DNA of 64,000 nucleotides from Phycisphaerales bacterium (GCA_029268515.1 JAQWNP010000010.1:1-64000), one strand, 5' to 3'; shown: positions 27,306 through 37,426, counted from the stretch's first letter. Numbers and translations are program-made. Notes: generated by a model not told the origin, from the letters alone.

Positions 27306-28295
27306 GTGCCCCAAAGCGAAAGCCAATCACTCATCATCGATACCGCCCAACTGGGCCGACGGTTCGGTTCTGTCGAGGCAGTTCAGGAATTGAATCTCCA
27401 AATTCCCCAGGGCCAAGTGGTGGGGTTTCTTGGCCCCAATGGTGCGGGCAAGACGACCACGATTCGTATGCTCTGTGGCTCGCTAATGCCCACGACGGGC
27501 CAAGCATTCATTGCGGGGCATCATGTCGTTCGGGAGCGGCTTGAGGCACAGCGGCAGATTGGATATCTACCGGAATCAGCGCCTTTGTACCCCGAGATGC
27601 GGGTCATCGAATTGCTCAAGTTTCGTGCCCAGCTACAGGGGCTCAGAGGCCTTCGAGCCAACCATCTCGTAGCGAAGGCCATTCGGCGTTGTTGGCTGGA
27701 TGCCGTGCAGCGTCGTCCCATTGGGCAATTATCGAAAGGCTATCGTCAGCGAGTGGGTCTTGCCGCAGCCTTGCTACATGAACCTCAACTCATCGTTCTA
27801 GATGAGCCTACATCAGGATTAGACCCCGTTCAGATTCGAGAGTTCAGAGGGCTTATTCGTGAATTGGCGGGTGCCCATACGATCCTGCTTTCAACACATA
27901 TTCTCTCTGAGGTTGAAATGACCTGCGACCGTGTGGTCATTATTGCTCAGGGCAGGGTTCGAGCTGACGGAACACTGGCTGAACTGCGTGAAGCTGCCAG
28001 TAAGACAAGACGCTATGTCATTGAGACCACGCTTGGATCAGCCCCTCAAGCTCTTCTGGCACTTCCTGGAGTTAATGCCGTAGACGGTGTGGCATTGGAT
28101 GATCGTTGGCGCCGATTGACTGTCGAGGCGAAGCCTGATGCGCCTGATTTACGAGAGATGCTGGGTGCTTGCATCGTAGAGGGTGGCGGCGCTGTTCGGG
28201 AGCTCCGGTTGATGGCACCATCGTTAGAGCAGTTATTCGTGCAAGCGACAGCAACATCAACCGAAGGATTAGCATTGAGTGAGGGCCTACAGTGA
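27306..28295 (+). CDS. ABC transporter ATP-binding protein, GldA/ABC-2 type
   Basis: ATPase of an ABC-2 exporter that forms a unit with the next three genes. Walker A GPNGAGKTT, the signature LSKGYRQRVGLA and Walker B LIVLDEPTSGLDP are present, followed by the H-loop LLSTHILSE; a C-terminal domain of about 90 residues is typical of GldA-like ATPases. GTG 27306 is chosen because the sequence from LIIDTAQLGRRFG on is conserved; the frame is open to 27198. The stop overlaps the permease start as GTGA. Confidence 0.9.
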   Translation: MPQSESQSLIIDTAQLGRRFGSVEAVQELNLQIPQGQVVGFLGPNGAGKTTTIRMLCGSLMPTTGQAFIAGHHVVRERLEAQRQIGYLPESAPLYPEMRVIELLKFRAQLQGLRGLRANHLVAKAIRRCWLDAVQRRPIGQLSKGYRQRVGLAAALLHEPQLIVLDEPTSGLDPVQIREFRGLIRELAGAHTILLSTHILSEVEMTCDRVVIIAQGRVRADGTLAELREAASKTRRYVIETTLGSAPQALLALPGVNAVDGVALDDRWRRLTVEAKPDAPDLREMLGACIVEGGGAVRELRLMAPSLEQLFVQATATSTEGLALSEGLQ

Positions 28296-29008
28296 CCGGC
28301 ATTGTTGCAATTTCAAGCCGTGAATTGCGTGCGTTCTTTTTGAGCCCGGGCGCCTATATCATTGCGGCGCTTTTTCTTTTGGTTTGTAGCGTCGTTTTTG
28401 TTTCTCAGGTCTTTATTCCGGGTCAAGTTAGTTCTCTGCGAAATGTATTTCAATTCGCAACGTGGGTGTTAATGTTCGTTTGTCCTGCGATCAGCATGCG
28501 TTTGATTAGCGAGGAACTTCGAGGTGGCACCTATGAGGTGTTGATGACGTTGCCAGTTTCTTCTGGTCAGATCATCATTGGGAAGTTCTTAGGCGCTCTT
28601 GGATTCTTGATTGCATTGCTCATTCCAACAATTCTCTATGTGATCTTGCTTGAGGTGTATGGGCGCCCCGACTATGGCGCCATCGTCAGTGGCTATGTCG
28701 GACTTATTTTGATTGGCGCGGCTTTTCTCTCAACAGGTCTTTTGACGTCTTGTCTCACTCCAAGCCAGCCAGTTGCTTTTTTGGTCGCCATCTTCTTTTG
28801 GTTGGCTTATCGACTTGGCACAAAATCAATACCAGCCTATCTGCCATCGCCATGGTCCAATGGCGTTTTTGCAGCGGATCCAGATCCGAGAGCCCAGGAC
28901 TTTATTGTCGGTCTTGTTGACTCATCAAACATCGTCTTCTTTATCACTCTGATTGCACTGATGTTGATTGCTGCGATCCAGGCTATGGAGCTACGAAGAT
29001 GGCGATAG
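28292..29008 (+). CDS. ABC-2 type transporter permease, GldF-like
   Basis: Inner-membrane permease of 238 residues with six predicted helices, beginning IVAISSRELRAFFLSPGAYIIAALFLLV and including RLISEELRGGTYEVLMTLPVSS, a cytoplasmic segment shared by GldF and other ABC-2 permeases. GTG start overlapping the ATPase stop by 4 nt. In Bacteroidetes GldF works with GldA and GldG in gliding motility and secretion; planctomycetes carry similar sets whose role is not settled. Confidence 0.88.
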   Translation: MTGIVAISSRELRAFFLSPGAYIIAALFLLVCSVVFVSQVFIPGQVSSLRNVFQFATWVLMFVCPAISMRLISEELRGGTYEVLMTLPVSSGQIIIGKFLGALGFLIALLIPTILYVILLEVYGRPDYGAIVSGYVGLILIGAAFLSTGLLTSCLTPSQPVAFLVAIFFWLAYRLGTKSIPAYLPSPWSNGVFAADPDPRAQDFIVGLVDSSNIVFFITLIALMLIAAIQAMELRRWR

Positions 29009-31074
29009 ATCGCTCCAATCAGGGTCATGGTCAGAGTCGAAAGATGGCGGGCAACTGGGTGCAGTTGGGGGTGTTTTTTGTCGCATTGCTGGTCATAGCA
29101 ATCGTCATCAATATCTTTGCAGTGCAAGACATGTTTCGCTTAAGAGTGGATGCAACCAAGACGCGCGCTTATTCACTAAGCCCGCGGACAGAGCTGCTTC
29201 TTAACCAACTTGAGGGAGATTGGACAGTCGTATTGGCCACGCTCGGTGTCAATGCTGACCCTGCAATGCAGCGTCAAATTACTGAGGTATTAAATCGTTA
29301 CCAGGAATATAGCGACAACATCAATATTGTTAATGTGGATTTGACCGATCCCAGCACGCTTCCTGAATACGATCTGCTGATGCTTGAGATACAAGCTCGC
29401 TACCAAACCAGCATCGATCAATATAACACTGCTATTGACGAGGCCTTTGGTGTCTATGAGAAGTTTCTGTCTTTTGCACAGAGCGAATCATTGAGGCTTA
29501 CATCTTTATTGAGTAAAGCGGGTGGTAGCTCTGCAGCGGTATCAGATATAGAGGAAGTTCGCAGGAACCTGTCTTTGCTTGTTGAGAAGTCACCAGAGAT
29601 ATTAGCCCCCATCGTGGAAGCAAGAGCGACGGGCGTAGATCAGCCAATTCCAGACTATGAACTGGCGAGAAGTATCATGGCAGCGGCGGCTCAGGACGCA
29701 GCCTTAAAACTATTGGCAGCGGTACGGACTTTTGACGTTCTTGTGATCGATGCACAGGTGGCCCAATCGCTTCGATCTGGACTCTTAAGTGAACGCGGGC
29801 GATTTGAACGACTTGGTGATGAACTCACGGCCGTGAGTGACCGATTGCGGAGGCTTCCTTATCTTGATCTGACGGAGATCGGCCGCGCCTTAAAAACCAG
29901 TGAGGTGGCGGTCATTGTGGGGCCAGATCGGGCCACTGTTATTCCTGCGGACCAACTCTTTCCGGCGGTCAGTAGTCGTCTCGATGACCGGGGCGAAATC
30001 TCCTTTGACATGCGATTTCGCGGTGAACAGTTAGTCTCTGCAGCAATTGGCTCTCTTCTCGAAGAAAAAATGCCATTGGTTGTATTTGTGCATGGGATGG
30101 AAGCATCTGTCTGGCGACGAACAGCTGACGGCTTGGATTTGGCTGGGGCAGCAGCCCAGTTAAGAAGTGGTCGTTTTGAGGTCGAGCAATGGAATGTCAA
30201 TACTGGAACTCGACCTGACCCAGATCCGGGACAACCAGTTGTCTGGATTGTTGTGCCCGATCCACATCGTAGTGGTGATATTCCTGATCTTCAGATTGAG
30301 AAACCACTTGTCGACGCTACGGAGTTGCTCGTTGCGCAGGGGCAACCAATCTTGTTGACATTATTTCCAAGCCGATTGCATCAATATGATGTCACCGATC
30401 CCTGGGCCAGTATTGCAAAACAACTCGGTATCGATGCGATTATTGAGTCAATTGTGATTGAATCTCTTCCGACTGCTGAGGGTGACCAAGAGCTTCGCGA
30501 GCTCACGCTCATGGATTACCAACCTGGGCACCCTGTGGCCGCAGCTGTACATGGTTTGCCAACACACTTTGCATTCCCAGTGCCACTTCGCCGCGCACCA
30601 GAGTTATCAGAGGAATCATTTAAAGTGCTTGCTCAGATTGAGCCAAATGATCGTCTGGCCATAGCAGATGTGAGTGAGGTCATTGATTTTGAGACGGCAG
30701 ACTCTTTGAGCCAAGCACAGCCATTGGTGGTAGCAATTGAGCGAACAAATCCAGTATCTTCGGGACAACAGCGAGCAGTGTTAGTGGGTTCAGGTTTCTG
30801 GCTCGTGAGCGCTATACTTGATCAAACTGTTGGAGAGGGTGGTCAGAAGGTTCGCTTGCGTTACCCTGGAAACCTTGAGCTTCTCATCGCATCTGTGACG
30901 TGGCTTGCTGGGCTTGATGATCTGATAGCTCAAGGTCCAACAAGCCAAGAGGTCGCTCGTCTTCGGGATATCACTCCGAACGTCCAACGCATTTGGAGTT
31001 GGCTTACGCTGCTGGCGCTTCCAGGACTTTGTGTTTTGATGGGTATCATCATTTGGTTTGTGAGGCGGACATAA
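28999..31074 (+). CDS. GldG-like ABC-type transport auxiliary protein
   Basis: A 691-residue membrane-anchored protein. One N-terminal helix (about 18-42, GVFFVALLVIAIVINIFAV) and one C-terminal helix (about 667-688, WLTLLALPGLCVLMGIIIWFV) bracket a large extracytoplasmic region of the ABC_transp_aux type; KTRAYSLSPRTELLLNQLEGDW is the usual start of such domains, and the later VVWIVVPDP and LLVAQGQPILLTLFPSRL strands fit a DUF4350/GldG-type Rossmann domain. A helical insert lies at about 120-215. It overlaps the permease gene by 10 nt. Confidence 0.85.
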   Translation: MAIDRSNQGHGQSRKMAGNWVQLGVFFVALLVIAIVINIFAVQDMFRLRVDATKTRAYSLSPRTELLLNQLEGDWTVVLATLGVNADPAMQRQITEVLNRYQEYSDNINIVNVDLTDPSTLPEYDLLMLEIQARYQTSIDQYNTAIDEAFGVYEKFLSFAQSESLRLTSLLSKAGGSSAAVSDIEEVRRNLSLLVEKSPEILAPIVEARATGVDQPIPDYELARSIMAAAAQDAALKLLAAVRTFDVLVIDAQVAQSLRSGLLSERGRFERLGDELTAVSDRLRRLPYLDLTEIGRALKTSEVAVIVGPDRATVIPADQLFPAVSSRLDDRGEISFDMRFRGEQLVSAAIGSLLEEKMPLVVFVHGMEASVWRRTADGLDLAGAAAQLRSGRFEVEQWNVNTGTRPDPDPGQPVVWIVVPDPHRSGDIPDLQIEKPLVDATELLVAQGQPILLTLFPSRLHQYDVTDPWASIAKQLGIDAIIESIVIESLPTAEGDQELRELTLMDYQPGHPVAAAVHGLPTHFAFPVPLRRAPELSEESFKVLAQIEPNDRLAIADVSEVIDFETADSLSQAQPLVVAIERTNPVSSGQQRAVLVGSGFWLVSAILDQTVGEGGQKVRLRYPGNLELLIASVTWLAGLDDLIAQGPTSQEVARLRDITPNVQRIWSWLTLLALPGLCVLMGIIIWFVRRT

Positions 31075-31078
31075 TCCC

Positions 31079-32494
31079 ATGCAATGGCGTATCACCATCT
31101 TGTTTGTTGTTATTGCTGTGCTTGGTGTGCTAGCAGTGGTTTTTCTCGTGCAGCCAGGGCAACTAAAAACAAACAGGAATCAAGTGCGATCGCTACTTGG
31201 AGATCGTGTTCTGATTAATGAAGTTGATCGTATTCGTGTTGTCTTTGATGAGGACCAACAATTCACTTTTGAGCGTGATGAGGGCCAGTGGATACAGGTT
31301 GATCCGTTTCGCTATCCCATGAAACCTGATTCAATGCGGCGATTTGCTCAATTGGCCGCTGAACTTGAGGTGCTTTATGAGTTGCCTGCCAAGACAGTGA
31401 CGGATGAAGAGCGGCAGCAGATGGGATTGCAACCGCCGCGGGCGACACTATCTCTGGGTTCAGGTGATCGTGATCTCACTCTGCTGTTGGGAGAAAATCC
31501 ATTTGCAGGTCGTGCCTATGTTCAATTGGCTGGTGACGACAAAGTGCATGTTGTCAATCAGGACCTACATCAGCATATCTTTGATCGACATCCAAATGAC
31601 TGGCGAACTCGTAATATCTTTGACCGAGTAGATATTGATGTGGATTACATCGATCGTATTGATGAGGGCCAACGCACAAGGTTGGAACGAAGTGATCGTG
31701 GTTGGCAAATAGCTTTGCCAGTACAAAGCCAGATTGATCGTTCAACGCTAGAGAGCTTCGTACAGTCGCTTGCAGAAATGCGCGCGGCAGGATTTGCACT
31801 GGATCAGCCGACTGAAAAAGACTTATCTCTTTTTGGGCTTAATGCGCCATTAACTCAGCTTGAAATTTCGTGGTCTGAGACACAAGAAGAGAATGGTCAG
31901 ATCATTCGCGTTCCTCACTCCCAGGTATTGCTAATTGGCGCTGGTGTTGGCGATGGTTCTCTTGATCGTTATGGCATGATCCTTGGTCGGCCAGTCGTTC
32001 TTCGTCTCTCGGAGTCATCACTGCGTGGCCTTCGACTACCCGCGCCATACTTTGCTCGGCGAACTGGTACTGGAATTCCTGGACCAGATATTACAGCCAT
32101 AGAAATCGATACACAGGATGCGAAATTTCGAATTGACCGCCGCATCAATCTCACCACTGGTGCCGTGGAGTGGTTTGATGTTGATCAGCCGGATCATCGT
32201 GCTTCATTAGACCTTGTCAATGAGCTGATTAATCAGTTATCCCAGGTGAAGGCAAGCGACATTCATATAGTTGCAGCCGACGGTGTTTCAGAATTTGTGG
32301 TTGGCAATGTGATCTTGTACAGCATCGGTGCAAGACCCGTTGATACGGTGCGACTTCTGAGTCTGCCAGATAATAATGGTGATATCCACTGGGCGATGGA
32401 GAACTACGATGGTGTTCTACGGATATTGCCTTCGTCAGTGAATTTGCTTGTTTCACCAGAATCACTGGGGCTGCCAAAGCCATTGAGTCCGTAG
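31079..32494 (+). CDS. DUF4340 domain-containing membrane-anchored protein
   Basis: 471 residues with one N-terminal helix (ITILFVVIAVLGVLAVVFLV) and an extracytoplasmic region of two DUF4340-like repeats: FERDEGQWIQVDPFRYPMK and LERSDRGWQIALPVQSQIDR, each followed by a segment ending in a phrase such as LGLQPPRATL or FGLNAPLTQLEIS. DUF4340 proteins commonly follow GldG-like genes and are presumed part of the exporter. Start is 4 nt after the GldG-like stop. Its last 91 nt overlap the 3' end of ribD on the other strand. Confidence 0.88.
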   Translation: MQWRITILFVVIAVLGVLAVVFLVQPGQLKTNRNQVRSLLGDRVLINEVDRIRVVFDEDQQFTFERDEGQWIQVDPFRYPMKPDSMRRFAQLAAELEVLYELPAKTVTDEERQQMGLQPPRATLSLGSGDRDLTLLLGENPFAGRAYVQLAGDDKVHVVNQDLHQHIFDRHPNDWRTRNIFDRVDIDVDYIDRIDEGQRTRLERSDRGWQIALPVQSQIDRSTLESFVQSLAEMRAAGFALDQPTEKDLSLFGLNAPLTQLEISWSETQEENGQIIRVPHSQVLLIGAGVGDGSLDRYGMILGRPVVLRLSESSLRGLRLPAPYFARRTGTGIPGPDITAIEIDTQDAKFRIDRRINLTTGAVEWFDVDQPDHRASLDLVNELINQLSQVKASDIHIVAADGVSEFVVGNVILYSIGARPVDTVRLLSLPDNNGDIHWAMENYDGVLRILPSSVNLLVSPESLGLPKPLSP

Positions 32495-33591
32495 CGAAGT
32501 TCAATGTCATCGTCGCGCTGATGGGTGCTGATCAGTCTTAACCGCCACGCATCTGAAATATTTGCAATGGCAGGTCCTGAGAGTCCAATGGCTTTTGGAT
32601 CAGCTAATAACATTGGAGCAAGGAAAACCCATACTTCGTTGGCGAGGTTTTGAGAGATGAGACTTGCAAGTAGTCGGCCACCTGCCTCAACCAGAATATT
32701 GGTGATATCAAATGTTTTTGCTAAATGACGCAGCCCGTCAGACAGTGAGCCATGGACTCCGTTCAGCTCGGTGCCAACAATGTTGACGCCAGCTCGCTCA
32801 AGTGTATTGCATCTTGCATGAGCGGCGTGCATTGCACTTTTTGATGTCCAGACGACGGTGGGAAATTCCTTAGCCGTGCGGACGAGCTTGCTGTCAGTTG
32901 GAATATCAAGATTGGGATCAAGGACAATTCTTCTTGCGACGCGACGAACTCGTACATTTCGGGCTGTGAGCAGTGGATCATCATGAAGTACGGTGCCCAC
33001 ACCCGTGAGGATGGCATCGACTCGTGCTCTACATCGATGGACTGCTTGGCGACTCTTGTTGCTGCTAATCCACTTTGAGTCACCAGTGCTTGTGGCTAAT
33101 CTGCCATCCACGGTCTGGGCCCACTTTGCAATCACCCAGGGCAGACCGGTCTTGACTCTGTATACAAATGGACTGCTTACGTTGGTTGCAACTGGGCACG
33201 CATCAGTCACGGTGATGGCAATACCAGCACGCTCTAGCGCATCAAAGCCTCCGGAAGCAATTGGATTAGGATCGCGCTGGGCAATAACAACGCGATCAAT
33301 TCCCGCATCAATCAGCGCTTGGGTACAGGGGCCGGTTCTTCCCGTATGGTTGCAGGGCTCGAGGGTGATGTAAGCGGTTGCGCCATGGGCAGCCTCGCCT
33401 GCACGGCGTAGCGCTTCAATTTCAGCATGGGGTCCACCGCAGTAGGCATGGTATCCCCAACCAATGACATTGTTATGTTTTGTGATGACGCATCCAACCA
33501 GCGGGTTCGGTTCAGCTCGGCCCCGACCACGAGCTGCCAGCCGTGCCGCAGCACCAAGATATTGGACATCTTCACTTACGTTGTCTGTCAT
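32404..33591 (-). CDS. ribD: Bifunctional riboflavin deaminase-reductase
   Basis: Riboflavin synthesis, second and third steps. The deaminase domain has the zinc motifs PHAEIEAL and EPCNHTGRTGPC; the reductase domain has VIAKWAQTVDGRLATSTGDS and LVEAGGRLLASLI. At 395 residues it is about 30 longer than usual: the C-terminal tail after IELRYGLNGFG is encoded by DNA that is also the antisense of the DUF4340 gene end, so the tail has probably arisen by loss of an earlier stop. It overlaps the SpoIIE-like gene at its start as ATGA. No other rib gene is present. Confidence 0.94.
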   Translation of the reverse strand: MTDNVSEDVQYLGAAARLAARGRGRAEPNPLVGCVITKHNNVIGWGYHAYCGGPHAEIEALRRAGEAAHGATAYITLEPCNHTGRTGPCTQALIDAGIDRVVIAQRDPNPIASGGFDALERAGIAITVTDACPVATNVSSPFVYRVKTGLPWVIAKWAQTVDGRLATSTGDSKWISSNKSRQAVHRCRARVDAILTGVGTVLHDDPLLTARNVRVRRVARRIVLDPNLDIPTDSKLVRTAKEFPTVVWTSKSAMHAAHARCNTLERAGVNIVGTELNGVHGSLSDGLRHLAKTFDITNILVEAGGRLLASLISQNLANEVWVFLAPMLLADPKAIGLSGPAIANISDAWRLRLISTHQRDDDIELRYGLNGFGSPSDSGETSKFTDEGNIRRTPS

Positions 33592-35045
33592 GGCGTTGGT
33601 ATGGCTACATCTACAGAAGTGCCAATCTCTAAGATTGCTGGCTGGGCTTGTGTCGGGCTCAGATGTAGAGTTCCGAGATTCTTGAGCATGAGAGTCGCTA
33701 CCAAAATGTCATCTTCAGTCTGCCCCTCGTGATGTCGACGTACGGCGCTCGAGAGAAAAGTCGACCAATTCCGCGGTGGTGGGGTGAAGGCTGAGGCTTC
33801 TCGAAGTTGCTTAAGGCCGAACTGTTCACCTTGCGGATTTCTCGCTTCCATGGCTCCGTCTGTGTATGAGATCACGATGTCGCCAGGATTCAAGCTGCGC
33901 GATTCTGTCTTTGAGTCAAAAGCATCGTCTTCCATGACACCGAGCAGCATGACTGTTGATTCCAAATCTTCAACCGAACCATCTTCACGACGTAGAAATG
34001 CTGGGGGGTGCCCGGCGCTGGCCCAACTGAGTTGGCCATCCTTTGAACATATCTGATAACAGGCACCTGTCGCGTAGAGATCATATCGAGACATGGTCAG
34101 TCGGACATAGCGGTTCAAAAGCGCAATCAGCTGACCTGCAGTGCAATGAGGATGTTCAGCCCAGATTCGCTCAAGTTCTCCATACATTCGATTCACGGTG
34201 AGTGCGGCCACGACTCCATGTCCCACCACATCAAGTATGGTCATAGAGACGGTGCCACTTTGTTCATTAATAGAGACATGGACAAAGTCACCCCCGATTT
34301 CGCTCATTGGTTCATAAGCATAGTTGAAGCAAATATCGCCATCGAATCGCCGTGGAAAAAGCGACTCGTGTACATCTCTGGCACGCGAGAGTTCATCTCC
34401 CAAATTCTTAACGTGCTCGTCGAGTTCGATTCGTTCAGCTGCCTGTGCGCGCTGCTTTGTACGCCAGCGGATCATGAGTAATCCGGGTAAGGCAGTCCAG
34501 GGTAAGCTCACCACTGGTACAAGTTGATCAGCGAGTATTTGGGAAGGGGTTGTCATGAGTAAGACAAACCACAGAATGAATGGACCCAGAAGGGCCACCA
34601 GTGATTGTGTATAACTCAACGGCATCATAAAACTTGGTGTCATATGCGCAATCGTGAGGCCGATCAGAATGATGACAGTCGCTCGACGTCCAATAGGTGA
34701 GCCAAGCGTCTCAACGGGATACATCACGCACAGCACCAACACACAGCCCAATATGCACACCAGACCGGCCGCTAGATAGGCCATGTTCTGCGATGTTGCA
34801 GGCGGAAAAACACTTGCTATCCAGAATACTATGAGCACAAAGAGGCCAATGACCACGCCAGTAAAGTGAGGATCTATTGCTTGTGATATTGATTCTGTTG
34901 AATTGTTTAGTGGGCTTGTTAGTAACCAAACGAGGACAGCCAAAAGTACAACCAGATAGGTCATACAAACCCGACCGAACAGGCGCCTGTACAAATGACC
35001 AGTGCCTTCGGTACTTGGTTCGAAATTGGAGCTAGTCAAGGCCAT
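33588..35045 (-). CDS. Membrane PP2C/SpoIIE-type serine phosphatase (RsbU-like)
   Basis: 485 residues. Six or so N-terminal helices (about 28-190) anchor it in the membrane; a short coiled coil (about 200-225) leads to an RsbU/SpoIIE phosphatase domain. Metal-binding motifs are visible: SEIGGDFVHV, ILDVVGHGVVAAL and ISYTDGAMEARN. Such proteins usually dephosphorylate an anti-sigma-factor antagonist, but none is encoded nearby. The membrane part has no recognisable sensor fold. The stop overlaps ribD as ATGA, so the two are co-transcribed. Confidence 0.88.
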   Translation of the reverse strand: MALTSSNFEPSTEGTGHLYRRLFGRVCMTYLVVLLAVLVWLLTSPLNNSTESISQAIDPHFTGVVIGLFVLIVFWIASVFPPATSQNMAYLAAGLVCILGCVLVLCVMYPVETLGSPIGRRATVIILIGLTIAHMTPSFMMPLSYTQSLVALLGPFILWFVLLMTTPSQILADQLVPVVSLPWTALPGLLMIRWRTKQRAQAAERIELDEHVKNLGDELSRARDVHESLFPRRFDGDICFNYAYEPMSEIGGDFVHVSINEQSGTVSMTILDVVGHGVVAALTVNRMYGELERIWAEHPHCTAGQLIALLNRYVRLTMSRYDLYATGACYQICSKDGQLSWASAGHPPAFLRREDGSVEDLESTVMLLGVMEDDAFDSKTESRSLNPGDIVISYTDGAMEARNPQGEQFGLKQLREASAFTPPPRNWSTFLSSAVRRHHEGQTEDDILVATLMLKNLGTLHLSPTQAQPAILEIGTSVDVAIPTP

Positions 35046-35150
35046 GTCGACGTGCCTTCGTCAGGCGATGGTTGAGCATACCAGACGGTCTCAACTGTTA
35101 GGCTGACATATCAGTACCAAATCACGATCGAGACGGCCATGGCACGTTTT

Positions 35151-37262
35151 TTATGCCTTAGCAAGCACTTCATCTTTCAAGCGATCTGGCATCACACGAT
35201 ATTCTGATGGCTCCATGGAATTGCTGGCGCGGCCTTGGGAGAGCCCGCGAAGCACCGTCGTATAGCCAAATAGCTCAGCGAGTGGGACTTCAGCAGTGAT
35301 AATCCTCAGCAGTCCTCGCAGTTCAGATTCAAGGATCTGTCCTCGCCGGCTTGCAAGATCGCCACTGATTGAACCAAAGAACTCATCAGGCGTTGAAATG
35401 GTACATCTCATAATCGGCTCAAGCAGCGCAAGGCCTGCTCGCGTTGCAGCATCGCGTAATGCCAGGGCGCCAGCTTGTTCAAAGGCAATTGGACTCGAGT
35501 CGACGTCATGGTAAGAGCCAAAGACCAGCTCAACTTTGAGGTTCTGCAAGGGGAATCCACCCAATACGCCAGATAAGGCAGCGGAACGCACGCCCGACTC
35601 GACGGATGGGATGTAATCTCGTGGAATGACACCTTGCTTGATTGAATCGACAAAGGCAACGCCGTTGACCATTTTGATTTCTTCGGCTTCGGCCTCTTCT
35701 GCGGTGCAGGGACTGACATTGATGACGACATCACCAAACTGACCGCGTCCACCACTCTGCTTGATGAATTTGCCACGGACACCCTCAGCGACGCCAGTGA
35801 TCGTCTCGCGATAGCTCACGCGAGGTCGCCCGACGTTGACGCCGATTTTCATATCACGAATCAGTTTATTCTTCACGATCTCAAGATGCAGTTCGCCCAT
35901 GCCTTCAATAATGGTCTCGCCAGTATCGTCGTTGAACTTTGTGCGGAAGGAGGGGTCTTCACGTTTGATTGTGACGAGTGCCTCGGAGAGCTTTTGTTTG
36001 TCGTCATTCGTAATGGGTTCAATTGACATTGAGATGACGGGCTCTGGGAAGATCATTCGTTCCAGCGTGATGGGATCTTCAGTGCTACAGAGTGTGTCTC
36101 CAGTCACAGAGTTCTTGAGGCCGATCAAGGCAACAATTTGGCCAGCAATGGCTTCTTCAAGTGGCTGGCGATCCTTCGCATGCATTTCAAAGATGCGAGA
36201 AACATTTTCCTTGCGATTATTCGCGGCATTAAGAACGCGTGTGCCTTTTTTCAGCGTGCCAGAATAGATACGTGCGTAGGTTAGATCGCCATGGGTATCG
36301 GAAACGACCTTAAAGACCAGTGCCGAGAATGAATCATCAGTTTTGTGAGATCGTGTTACAGGTTCATTGGTACGTGGATGAACACCTTCAATATCAGCGA
36401 CCTCAGTTGGATTGGGCAAGAACTCAATCACACCGTTGAGAAGTCGCTGGATACCGATATTTCGTAAAGCAGCGCCGCAGAAGGTTGGATAGCAGCGGTG
36501 CTCCAGCGTACCTTTTCGCAGTGTTTCTCTAATTTTGTCGATGCTGATCGAATCTTCATCTTCAAGATAGGCCTCAGCAAAATCATCATCTAATTCAGCA
36601 GTTTGCTCAAGCAGACGGTGACGCCATTCCTGAGCAACGTCCATCATGGACTCTGGAATTTCTCGTTCTTCAACGAGGGCACCAAGCTCACTGCTGTCAA
36701 AGTAGAAGGCCCGCATTTCAATAAGATCAATAAGGCCTTCGAGTTCGTTTCCGGCACCAATTGGATACTGAACAGCAATTGGGTTTGCGCCGAGACGATT
36801 AATGATTGAGTTGTAGCTGAATTCGAAGTTAGCACCAACTTTATCCATCTTATTGATGAAGCAGAGGCGTGGCACGTTGTAACGATCAGCCTGCCTCCAA
36901 ACTGTTTCGGACTGAGCTTCGACACCTTCTTTACCGTCGAAAACAGCAACTGCTCCGTCAAGGACACGCATGGAGCGTTCCACTTCAATAGTGAAATCTA
37001 CGTGCCCAGGTGTATCAATCAGGTTGACGGTGTAGTCGCTACCTTTGTAGTTCCAAGGACAAGTTGTGGCAGCAGATTGAATTGTGATGCCACGCTCTTG
37101 CTCTTCTACAAGGAAGTCCATCGTTGCCGTGCCTTCATGAACCTCGCCCATCTTGTAGTTTTGCCCGGTATAGTAGAGCACCCGTTCAGTGACGGTGGTC
37201 TTACCTGCGTCAATATGGGCACAAATACCAATGTTGCGAAATCGTTCTAATTCAACAGTCAT
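35151..37262 (-). CDS. fusA: Elongation factor G
   Basis: GTPase that drives ribosome translocation. ATG 37262 gives 703 residues, the normal length. G1 AHIDAGKTT, switch I ERGITIQSAATT, G3 DTPGHVDF and G4 NKMD are intact; domains II-V follow, with the conserved GMGELHLEI and YRETI segments. Planctomycetes carry several EF-G types, and this one could be of the spd type; only a tree would tell. The frame extends to 37403 without conservation. A strong promoter at 37671-37698 implies a leader of about 400 nt. Confidence 0.96.
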   Translation of the reverse strand: MTVELERFRNIGICAHIDAGKTTVTERVLYYTGQNYKMGEVHEGTATMDFLVEEQERGITIQSAATTCPWNYKGSDYTVNLIDTPGHVDFTIEVERSMRVLDGAVAVFDGKEGVEAQSETVWRQADRYNVPRLCFINKMDKVGANFEFSYNSIINRLGANPIAVQYPIGAGNELEGLIDLIEMRAFYFDSSELGALVEEREIPESMMDVAQEWRHRLLEQTAELDDDFAEAYLEDEDSISIDKIRETLRKGTLEHRCYPTFCGAALRNIGIQRLLNGVIEFLPNPTEVADIEGVHPRTNEPVTRSHKTDDSFSALVFKVVSDTHGDLTYARIYSGTLKKGTRVLNAANNRKENVSRIFEMHAKDRQPLEEAIAGQIVALIGLKNSVTGDTLCSTEDPITLERMIFPEPVISMSIEPITNDDKQKLSEALVTIKREDPSFRTKFNDDTGETIIEGMGELHLEIVKNKLIRDMKIGVNVGRPRVSYRETITGVAEGVRGKFIKQSGGRGQFGDVVINVSPCTAEEAEAEEIKMVNGVAFVDSIKQGVIPRDYIPSVESGVRSAALSGVLGGFPLQNLKVELVFGSYHDVDSSPIAFEQAGALALRDAATRAGLALLEPIMRCTISTPDEFFGSISGDLASRRGQILESELRGLLRIITAEVPLAELFGYTTVLRGLSQGRASNSMEPSEYRVMPDRLKDEVLAKA

Positions 37263-37426
37263 CGTGAATACTCGCTTAACATGAGACGGAGCGTCTCTAC
37301 TTGGGCAACCAATCCTTGATGCACTGACTCGCTGACGGTGCCAATCGAGGTTGGGTAAAAGATACTTTTCAAGAAAACCCGCGGAGGCTGGAGCAGCCAC
37401 CACACACGGCCTTCATCATCAGAAAT

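Noticed and set aside
37263-37403. N-terminal extension of fusA to GTG/ATG-type starts at 37403
   Set aside because: The extra 47 residues have no EF-G counterpart, and ATG 37262 gives the canonical N-terminus.
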